Assembly: GCA_009787915.1 (NCBI GenBank)
Contig: WQSK01000020.1
Coordinates: 1-10,130, forward strand
Reading direction: 5' to 3'
DNA: 10,130 bases
From: Bacillota bacterium
Lineage (GTDB): Bacteria > Bacillota > Clostridia > Christensenellales > UBA1242
Part shown: positions 5,165 to 10,130 of the stretch, in pieces
Layout: each line of letters begins with the position of its first letter
How positions within the stretch are numbered: the stretch's first letter is position 1
The notes under the pieces: model-generated
What the model saw: only the letters and a program-made list of their open reading frames with translations
What the model was told of the DNA's origin: nothing
The model's database searches: none
Program-made: the position numbers and the translations under genes

Positions 5165-5692
5165 ATGGAAATGATTGACGTCTTTGACGAGGATATGAAA
5201 CCCATTGGTGTATTTGAAAAGAAAAAAGCCCACGACCAAGAACTGTGGCACAAGAGTGTGCATATTTGGCTCACGGACGGCGAGGGTGTTCTTGTTCAAC
5301 TTCGGTCGGCAAAGAAAAAACATCTCCCCAATCTGTGGGATGTCAGTGTTGCGGGTCATCTTTTTGCGGGCGAAACACCCCTTGAAGGCGCAATTCGCGA
5401 GTACCAAGAAGAACTTGGGTTAAAGTGGCCGTTTGGTACGGTCGAACACGACGGTATCATAGCCAACAGCACATGGGAAAAAGGTCTTTTTAATAACGAG
5501 TTTGCGCATTTGTATTTTTTGAAAGACAAACTTGATTTATCGAAAATCAAACTTGAAAAAGACGAAGTTGCCGAAGTCAAATATGTTCCGTTTACAGAGT
5601 TCGAGGAATTTTTGTCTTCACCGCAAATGTGTCCGCATTCTGATGCTTACAATAAAATTGTTTTACAAGGGCTGGGAAAACTGATAAACTAA
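5165..5692 (+). CDS. NUDIX hydrolase (YfcD/isopentenyl-diphosphate isomerase-like type)
   Basis: NUDIX enzymes hydrolyse nucleoside diphosphates linked to another moiety. The complete Nudix box is at residues 64-86: G64, E70, R78-E79, E82-E83, G85, matching GX5EX7REUXEEXGU. The N-terminal part (FDEDMKPIG, then LWHKSVHIWL) and the KHLPNLWDVSVAGH segment resemble the YfcD and IPP-isomerase-like subgroup. The substrate is unknown. The length of 175 residues is normal. The frame is open far upstream, but that extension would run through the divergent promoter region. ATG 5165, seven bases after TATGAT, gives the normal N-terminus. The last codons contain the -10 of the radical SAM gene five bases downstream. 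Confidence 0.92.
   Translation: MEMIDVFDEDMKPIGVFEKKKAHDQELWHKSVHIWLTDGEGVLVQLRSAKKKHLPNLWDVSVAGHLFAGETPLEGAIREYQEELGLKWPFGTVEHDGIIANSTWEKGLFNNEFAHLYFLKDKLDLSKIKLEKDEVAEVKYVPFTEFEEFLSSPQMCPHSDAYNKIVLQGLGKLIN
5662..5690 (+). promoter_or_regulatory. Promoter of the radical SAM gene, inside the NUDIX gene end
   Basis: TTTACA (5662-5667), 17 bases, TAAACT (5685-5690) preceded by TGA as an extended -10, then seven bases to ATG 5698. The same extended -10 (TGATAAACT) drives the HD gene at 2802. Confidence 0.65.
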
Positions 5693-5697
5693 AAAAC

Positions 5698-6771
5698 ATG
5701 GGAAGATTAAACTATATTGCGTTTCACATAACCAGTAAATGCATGGCGCACTGCCCCATGTGCTACGAGAGTGACAATGAACAACAACGCGCGGGCAAAC
5801 ATGGCGATATCGAGGTTTTAAAACAAATCGTTTCCAACGCCGTAGCAAACGGAATTACAGAGTCATTTATCTTGGTCGGTGGTGACCCGTGTGCGCATCC
5901 ACAACTTTTGGATTTGCTAAAGCACATCAAACAAGTGGGCGCGAAGGCAAAAGTGGAAACCTACACCGCGGTTTTGTCGAACACACACGAGTACAAAGAC
6001 AACGGAAAACCCGTTTCAATCAAAGAAGTTGCACCCTATGTCGACGAGATGAATGTGACCTTGCACGGGGCTACGGCAGAAGTACATGACGCGTTTAACG
6101 GCGTTAAGGGCAGTTATAAGGCCGTGACCACAAATGTAAAGGAATTTCAGCGCGTTAAGGACGACGCCGAGGTTGGTGTGACAATCAACGTAATGCCCCA
6201 CACGGCGAATGAAATGAACTCTATAATGTTCAATGCTATGAACGAATTTGACAACAAGGTCAACATGTTTTGCATCCAAAGAATTATGCCAGCAGGTCGC
6301 GCGTGCGGGAGTGTGGACTTTCAGATAGAGCGAATTGATGCCAACAATATAATGGCGGTATTTAACGAAATGCAAAAAGAGTATGGGCAAAAGATTGACC
6401 TCTGTGACGTGTTTCCGTATTGCGCGATTAAGCCAATGTATCACCACCTATTGCCGAAAGGCGGTTGCAATTGGGGGAAAGATAATGTTTCGGTCAAACC
6501 AGACGGGAGCATTGTCCGTTGCGGTACGGGCGGGAATGCGCTTTCAAAAAACATGTTGGAACTTGATACTTATGAAAAGTTTATGGATTTTTGGGACAAC
6601 GATAAAGAGTTAGCCGCATTTAAAAAGATGCATCACCTTGATGAAGCATGCAAAAACTGTTTGCTTTTAAAAGATTGCGGTGGCGGATGTTTGCACTCGA
6701 ACAAACTTGGTGACCCGTTTAAAACAGGTCATCCTACTGGCAAATCAAAAGATTATCTTTCCGAGGTATGA
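5698..6771 (+). CDS. Radical SAM/SPASM-domain protein
   Basis: A 357-residue radical SAM enzyme. The AdoMet-cleaving [4Fe-4S] cluster motif is C15-x3-C19-x2-C22, and the SAM-contact motif is GGDP at 61-64 (usually GGEP). The C-terminus is a SPASM domain: C257-x12-G-x4-C275, then C318-x2-C321-x5-C327-x3-C331. This fits the family formula for auxiliary clusters, except that no final cysteine follows C331. SPASM enzymes mostly modify peptides (RiPP precursors) or protein residues, as in anaerobic sulfatase maturation. No precursor peptide or sulfatase is next to it, so the substrate is unknown. It overlaps the convergent MFS gene by 19 bases (6753-6771). It has its own leaderless promoter within the NUDIX gene. 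Family is certain, role open. Confidence 0.93.
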   Translation: MGRLNYIAFHITSKCMAHCPMCYESDNEQQRAGKHGDIEVLKQIVSNAVANGITESFILVGGDPCAHPQLLDLLKHIKQVGAKAKVETYTAVLSNTHEYKDNGKPVSIKEVAPYVDEMNVTLHGATAEVHDAFNGVKGSYKAVTTNVKEFQRVKDDAEVGVTINVMPHTANEMNSIMFNAMNEFDNKVNMFCIQRIMPAGRACGSVDFQIERIDANNIMAVFNEMQKEYGQKIDLCDVFPYCAIKPMYHHLLPKGGCNWGKDNVSVKPDGSIVRCGTGGNALSKNMLELDTYEKFMDFWDNDKELAAFKKMHHLDEACKNCLLLKDCGGGCLHSNKLGDPFKTGHPTGKSKDYLSEV

Positions 6772-8003
6772 TTATGTTTGCCTTTGAAGGCAAAACGGCA
6801 GTACAAAAGTGTCAAACCCATACCCACTGCTGATGCCCCGAAGATTGCGCGGATTATGACCGCGTTGTTTCCGCCCAAAAGCAAAAGCGTCACCGCCACC
6901 AAGAGCAAACTTACAAGACCCGAGTAAAACTTGTAGCACGACAGCGCGGTGATTTTGTATTCTTTGGGTGCGGTTTCGTGGAGAACGATGCCTTCGTATA
7001 ATCCAAAACCCGTTGCACCAAAACCCCACAAAAATGACAGCACGGGGACAACATACAACACGTAATTCCCCATTGCTCCATAGGCGATAAAAACCAACAT
7101 CAACATTGAAATACTTATATACAGAACGAGGTTAAAGTTGCGCTTTTTGATTGCGGTCTTGCCAAAGAAAAATCCGCCAAGCATCCCCGCTATGGTCGAA
7201 ATCAACAAAAGTATTGCTATGAATAGGTAACTCATTTCCAGATACTGGATTTGATAAAACGCTAGATACATTGTTCCTAGGTTCATAAAGAAATGAAACA
7301 TGACTTGCAATATAATAACCTTTCGTGTTTCGCGGTTTTTCATCGGCGCGGTGATTGTTTCTTTGATTGTGATACTGCTTTTGTCTGTGGCTTGGGGTTT
7401 GTGGGTGATAGAGCGGAATGTTATCTCTAGGACGGCGACCAGCACAATCGTTGACAGTATTATTGCAAACATTGTGTACGCAAAGTCGGTGCCAATGTTT
7501 TGGTCAAGAAAGTGGCTAAGCGTCAAATTCAAAACCGCCGAGATTAACAGCACGACAAAATTCTTTTGTGCAAAAAACCTTTTTTGGTCGTCGGGTTTTA
7601 AGAGTTGCATCCTCCAATTGACCATGGGCGCGTAGTTCAGATGCGCGAAAACCGTAGACAGTGATATACAGACACAAAAAATCACGGCCCTCAAAGTCAC
7701 ATCATCGGTCATAAAAGGTATCAAAATTATCGCGAATGCACTTAACCGATACAATGACGCCGTGGTAAGGACCGCCAGTTTTGATTGCCCAATTCTCGAA
7801 AACAAGGGTGCGGAAAAAACCGCGGTGAACATTAATACTACCCTAAGCGACAAAAATAACCCAACGGCGAATTCGCTTAGACCCAAAAACAGCGCGTAAC
7901 CAACAATCAACGCCGAGCCCGCCAAAGAATTCGCCGTGTGGTCAAACGTCACGCCCGTAAACAATCTTCGGTAATTGCTTTTGTATTTCTTTTGGTCGTC
8001 CAC
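6753..8003 (-). CDS. MFS transporter
   Basis: A 416-residue integral membrane protein with about twelve hydrophobic segments in two halves. They are separated by a charged cytoplasmic loop at about 197-228, the standard major facilitator layout. The loop after TM2 has a degenerate form of the MFS motif A region (SRIGQSKLAVL). The substrate cannot be predicted. It lies tail to tail with the radical SAM gene, which is on the other strand, so it is not an operon partner exporter. The start is taken as GTG 8003: the protein then has a short charged N-terminus, and an extended -10-like TGTCAATAT ends five bases before it. This promoter is weaker than the others. The gene is divergent from the HD hydrolase, with only 44 bases between starts. 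Confidence 0.9.
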   Translation of the reverse strand: MDDQKKYKSNYRRLFTGVTFDHTANSLAGSALIVGYALFLGLSEFAVGLFLSLRVVLMFTAVFSAPLFSRIGQSKLAVLTTASLYRLSAFAIILIPFMTDDVTLRAVIFCVCISLSTVFAHLNYAPMVNWRMQLLKPDDQKRFFAQKNFVVLLISAVLNLTLSHFLDQNIGTDFAYTMFAIILSTIVLVAVLEITFRSITHKPQATDKSSITIKETITAPMKNRETRKVIILQVMFHFFMNLGTMYLAFYQIQYLEMSYLFIAILLLISTIAGMLGGFFFGKTAIKKRNFNLVLYISISMLMLVFIAYGAMGNYVLYVVPVLSFLWGFGATGFGLYEGIVLHETAPKEYKITALSCYKFYSGLVSLLLVAVTLLLLGGNNAVIIRAIFGASAVGMGLTLLYCRFAFKGKHNHTSER

Positions 8004-8008
8004 ACTTT

Positions 8009-8017
8009 ATATTGACA
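8009..8017 (-). promoter_or_regulatory. Possible extended -10 of the MFS gene
   Basis: On the minus strand, TG (8017-8016), T, then CAATAT (8014-8009), with five bases to GTG 8003. No good -35 is visible. The site overlaps the opposite-strand TTGACA of the HD gene. Confidence 0.3.
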
Positions 8018-8041
8018 CACGATATTGAAAACACCTACAAT
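8012..8041 (+). promoter_or_regulatory. Promoter of the YfbR-like HD gene
   Basis: TTGACA (8012-8017), 18 bases, TACAAT (8036-8041), then six bases to GTG 8048. This near-consensus promoter covers the region where an upstream TTG start could otherwise be called, and it decides the start. Confidence 0.7.
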
Positions 8042-8047
8042 ATTGAT

Positions 8048-8683
8048 GTGAAAACCGAAGAAATAATTGACTATTACCTCCAAGCCGTGCGGATTCGCGA
8101 GATTGAACGCTATGGGCATCTTGCCAAAAAGTTCCGCAACAATGTCGCCGAGCATTGCTTTATGATGATTGTTTTGGCGGACAAGTTGATTGCCCATTAT
8201 AATTTTGACCTCGATTTTCGCAAGGTCGTTCGGTACATTTATCTGCACGATTGGGGCGAGATTGGCATGAAACAAGACATCCCCGCTGTGACCAAATCAA
8301 AGGGCGACAACCGCGACTTGGTAAAGCAAAAAGAGTTTCAAAACGCAACCGCTTTGTTGTCAGAGTTTGGGCTTTCAAGTGACATTGCGGATTATCAGAG
8401 TTACGAAAACCTTGAAACCGAAGAATCAAAATTTGTAATGGCGTTGGACAAGTTGGAATGCCCTTTGTTTATCATCAAAAGCGGACTGGACAACATAATT
8501 ACCAGTTGCATTAAAAACGGTGTTTTCAAAAACAAGGGTTTTACCTCGGTCGAACACATAATTGACTTCGAGGTGAACTATCCGAAAAAAGCAATCGCCC
8601 TATACCCGCCGATTAAGGACTTTGCCGAAGCGATAATGAACCGAATCAAACAACAGGTTGCGCGGTTTAAATTACAAAATTAA
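8048..8683 (+). CDS. HD-domain hydrolase, YfbR-like (5'-deoxynucleotidase type)
   Basis: A 211-residue HD-superfamily protein. Ligand candidates are H36 in NVAEHCFM, H67-D68 in YLHDWGEIGMKQDIP, and D134 in ALDKLECP. Their order and context match YfbR-type enzymes, which dephosphorylate deoxynucleoside monophosphates, and the wider group of small bacterial HD hydrolases. Substrate is inferred only from this resemblance. The frame is open back to a TTG at 8012, but that TTG is the first base triplet of a TTGACA -35 box. GTG 8048, six bases after TACAAT, is the better start and still keeps the full domain. Its stop overlaps the convergent UDG-like gene by four bases (8680-8683). Confidence 0.88.
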   Translation: MKTEEIIDYYLQAVRIREIERYGHLAKKFRNNVAEHCFMMIVLADKLIAHYNFDLDFRKVVRYIYLHDWGEIGMKQDIPAVTKSKGDNRDLVKQKEFQNATALLSEFGLSSDIADYQSYENLETEESKFVMALDKLECPLFIIKSGLDNIITSCIKNGVFKNKGFTSVEHIIDFEVNYPKKAIALYPPIKDFAEAIMNRIKQQVARFKLQN

Positions 8684-9204
8684 AAATGTTTATCCATTAT
8701 CCATTTTAAATCTTCTATTGCTTTGGGCAAGTTAAATCTTCCATTGCCTACTGGGTAAAAAACAGAATAAACCCTACTCCCATTGTAATTGTGTTCAATT
8801 TTTCTTTGCTCGCTCACCTTGATATTTTTACCAAGAACAATTGATGACACTTGATTACCAAACAAGATAATAACCTTTGGCTTGATAATATTCATTTCTT
8901 TTGAAAACAAGTCAAGATACTCCTTAAAAACTCGGTCAGGCAAAGGACGAGCATCCACCTGGGTGCATTTCGCAAGGTTGGTTATATATGCCTTTTTGTT
9001 TCGCACTTCGCCATAGACCTGTTCGCAAAATTCGGGTGTCCAAACAAGCGGTTTCATAGACTGAATATGCTGATTAAGAGCAGACGAAATAATCCCGATG
9101 TCCGCAAAAAGTTTCCAAATGGTTTTCGTTTCAAGCCACGGATAACGCGGCCCCGTCCAATCTTTCTTACTTGCGACATTTTTCCCCGTTGGATTCATAA
9201 ACAC
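8680..9204 (-). CDS. Uracil-DNA glycosylase superfamily protein, intact 3' part of an interrupted gene
   Basis: The remaining frame of 174 residues resembles a branch of the uracil-DNA glycosylase fold, enzymes that remove damaged bases in base-excision repair. FMNPTGKNVAS corresponds to the motif 1 loop, KAYITNLAKCTQ to the second conserved strand and loop, and KPKVIILFGNQ to the late core strand. VFYPVGNGRFN sits where many family members carry the catalytic-loop HPS motif, and no His is seen there. Translation could begin at GTG 9204, but coding-like residues (GGGCGQNPDVC) continue upstream in frame to a TAA at 9241-9243. Beyond it lies a matching 23-codon start. The gene therefore looks like one unit cut by a nonsense codon, a sequencing error, or a recent pseudogene. 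Superfamily call is moderate. Confidence 0.65.
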   Translation of the reverse strand: MFMNPTGKNVASKKDWTGPRYPWLETKTIWKLFADIGIISSALNQHIQSMKPLVWTPEFCEQVYGEVRNKKAYITNLAKCTQVDARPLPDRVFKEYLDLFSKEMNIIKPKVIILFGNQVSSIVLGKNIKVSEQRKIEHNYNGSRVYSVFYPVGNGRFNLPKAIEDLKWIMDKHF

Positions 9205-9240
9205 GAAACAAACATCGGGGTTTTGCCCGCACCCGCCACC

Positions 9241-9312
9241 TTATATTGCTTGAAGTTCCTTTGCCCCATATTTAAGTTGCAATTCGTCAAATCGTTTGTA
9301 TAATTCTTCCAT
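9241..9312 (-). pseudogene. 5' segment of the UDG-like gene, ending in an in-frame TAA
   Basis: ATG 9312 is followed by 23 codons beginning MEELYKRFDELQLKYG and ending LQAI, then TAA (9241-9243). The segment is in the same frame as the UDG-like frame downstream. After the TAA the frame continues with GGGCGQNPDVC directly into FVFMNPTG. From memory, relatives have a Tyr-Gly stretch before a GC at this point, so TAA probably replaces a Tyr codon by one base change. The ATG touches the encoded CCA of tRNA-Leu (9313-9315) with no bases between. Confidence 0.6.
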
Positions 9313-9398
9313 TGGTGCCGAAGGTGGGACTTGAACCCACACGTTGTTGCCAACATCGGATTTTGAGTCCGACGCGTCTGCCATTCCACCACTTCGGC
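9313..9398 (-). tRNA. tRNA-Leu (anticodon CAA), CCA encoded
   Basis: On the minus strand the acceptor stem is GCCGAAG/CTTCGGC and the D-arm has the short Leu-type stem (GTG/CGC). The anticodon stem TCGGA/TCCGA carries loop CTCAAAA (anticodon CAA, reads UUG). The long variable arm pairs GTTG/CAAC, the T-arm is GTGGG/CCCAC around TTCAAGT, the discriminator is A9316 and CCA is at 9315-9313. It is a normal class II leucine tRNA. The downstream UDG-like gene begins at the next base, so the two are probably cotranscribed. Confidence 0.97.
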
Positions 9399-9411
9399 AC
9401 GGAATAGCCAT

Positions 9412-9440
9412 ATATTACACCAATTTAATACGTTTGTCAA
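9412..9440 (-). promoter_or_regulatory. Promoter of tRNA-Leu(CAA) and the UDG-like gene
   Basis: On the minus strand, TTGACA (9440-9435), 17 bases, TAATAT (9417-9412), then 13 bases to the tRNA 5' end. No separate promoter for the downstream gene is seen. Confidence 0.7.
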
Positions 9441-9456
9441 TAAAATCTGTGAAACT

Positions 9457-9495
9457 ATATATGGTGTAGTCTATGAAACAGACAACACCATATAT
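9457..9495. repeat. Inverted repeat/hairpin beyond the GH95-like gene stop
   Basis: Perfect 11-bp arms, ATATATGGTGT (9457-9467) and its complement (9485-9495), continue after one A-A mismatch with four more pairs (GTCT/AGAC) around a 7-base loop. It lies just after the stop codon of the minus-strand gene at 9501. It could be a transcript-end hairpin or an operator, but no clean T-run follows on either strand. Confidence 0.6.
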
Positions 9496-9500
9496 TGATT

Positions 9501-10130
9501 TTATGCGAATTCAAAAGTAATTGCCTTACCCTGTGTCAATTGCACATCCCGCAAACCATTGATGGACGGGTCCATTTTCAAAACCTTATCTTTGATTTTA
9601 CGGAATTGTTTTGATACCTCAATATTGATTTTTGTCGTAATTTTTGGAACGATTTTGACAACACATCTACCCTTTTGAACGTCCCAATCAATAGACACCG
9701 AACCGCAGAAATCCGTCGGGATGTCGCGCACTGTTCCGCTTGACAAAGCGTCCATAGAAACGGGCAACACGCGCAGGGTATTAGTATTGCTTTGTATAAT
9801 GCACTCGGTCATTGCGGTCGCGAAACCAATTGTTGTTGCTACGTCGAATGCAGGGGTACCCGTGGATTTTGCACTCTCCCCCCCGCGCCAGTCGTTATTC
9901 GCCATCAAACCGCCCGAGCCAACAACCGATGACAGAACCCTTAAAATAAGTTCTTGGGCAAACTGTGCACCTTCCGCGATGCCAGAGTGTGCGACCTGAG
10001 CCAACGACGTACACAAAACACGCCCGTCACACAAATGCCATGAGGAGCCGAGCCTTTGCTTCACGGCGTTCAAACTTGCTTGGCGCAGAGATATTGTTTG
10101 TTCTTGTTTACCGCCCGTAATCACGGCGGG
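9501..10130 (-). CDS. GH95-like (alpha-L-fucosidase-type) protein, C-terminal part (5' end outside window)
   Basis: The frame is open to the window edge, so only the last 209 residues are seen and no start is called. The stretch FDVATTIGFATAMTECIIQS followed by TLRVLPVSMDALSSGTVRDI aligns by eye with the end of the GH95 (alpha/alpha)6 barrel: the usual FQIDGNFGxxAGIAEMLLQS and LLPALPxAWxxGxVxGL. The beta-sandwich tail that follows (CGSVSIDWDVQKGRCVVKI) also corresponds. GH95 enzymes cleave fucose or galactose from plant and host glycans. Where GH95 has the catalytic Asp of QIDGN, this protein has Ala, so activity is doubtful or the family is only distant. No signal peptide can be judged. Confidence 0.5.
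   Translation of the reverse strand, partial: PAVITGGKQEQTISLRQASLNAVKQRLGSSWHLCDGRVLCTSLAQVAHSGIAEGAQFAQELILRVLSSVVGSGGLMANNDWRGGESAKSTGTPAFDVATTIGFATAMTECIIQSNTNTLRVLPVSMDALSSGTVRDIPTDFCGSVSIDWDVQKGRCVVKIVPKITTKINIEVSKQFRKIKDKVLKMDPSINGLRDVQLTQGKAITFEFA

Noticed and set aside
5099..5407. 5' extension of the deaminase frame
   Set aside because: It would run antisense through the NUDIX gene and the shared promoter region; ATG 5098 gives the normal N-terminus.
7300..7635. Plus-strand hydrophobic frame inside the MFS gene
   Set aside because: Antisense reading of membrane segments commonly gives hydrophobic frames; no promoter or family match.
9241..9243. TAA in the UDG-like gene as a recoded sense codon
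   Set aside because: TAA ends several other genes in the window, and no special structure or suppressor tRNA is seen.
9195..9440. Minus-strand frame of 81 codons over tRNA-Leu(CAA)
   Set aside because: It contains the whole tRNA and is out of frame with the UDG-like protein.

Overview
This is a dense, moderately AT-rich bacterial stretch using the standard code: TAA, TAG and TGA all end genes here. It holds three tRNA genes and about thirteen protein genes. The organism cannot be named from this window. The lipid II synthase MurG shows a peptidoglycan-walled bacterium, and its style, together with a GH95-like glycoside hydrolase, would fit an uncultured Bacillota-like gut lineage (low confidence).

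Layout. 1-303: the C-terminal end of a tyrosine recombinase, pointing at the 3' end of tRNA-Phe(GAA) (394-469, minus). 630-2225: murG and an O6-methylguanine-DNA methyltransferase, with an HD-domain gene (2242-2802) converging on them. 2869-2945: a tRNA-Leu(UAG) with an abnormally short variable loop. 2970-3383 (minus): an unknown cysteine-rich protein, divergent from a histidine phosphatase (3441) followed by a HAD hydrolase (4050). 4643-5098 (minus): a cytidine/guanine-deaminase-fold protein, divergent from a NUDIX hydrolase (5165) and a radical SAM/SPASM protein (5698). 6753-8003 (minus): an MFS transporter, divergent from a YfbR-like HD hydrolase (8048). 8680-9312 (minus): a uracil-DNA-glycosylase-like gene broken by an in-frame TAA and directly abutting tRNA-Leu(CAA) (9313-9398). 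9501-10130 (minus): the C-terminal part of a GH95-like protein.

The most striking signal is how the genes start. None of the eleven protein genes whose start lies in the window has a Shine-Dalgarno sequence. In ten of them a sigma70-type -10 hexamer ends only 5-7 bases before the ATG or GTG, usually with a TTGACA/TTGCAA-like -35 at 17-18 bases spacing. The start codon therefore falls about where transcription should start, so these look like leaderless mRNAs. The eleventh gene begins directly after the encoded CCA of a tRNA, so tRNA maturation would itself make a leaderless mRNA. Divergent pairs are packed with 44-66 bases between starts and overlapping or shared -35 elements, and promoters of downstream genes lie inside the ends of upstream genes. 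Each gene seems to have its own promoter, and classical operons are not evident.

Functionally, many genes are small hydrolases or repair enzymes (MGMT, UDG-like, NUDIX, deaminase, two HD proteins, HAD, histidine phosphatase). This suggests nucleotide or DNA-damage housekeeping, but no joint pathway is shown. No CRISPR array, complete mobile element or clear defence system was seen.
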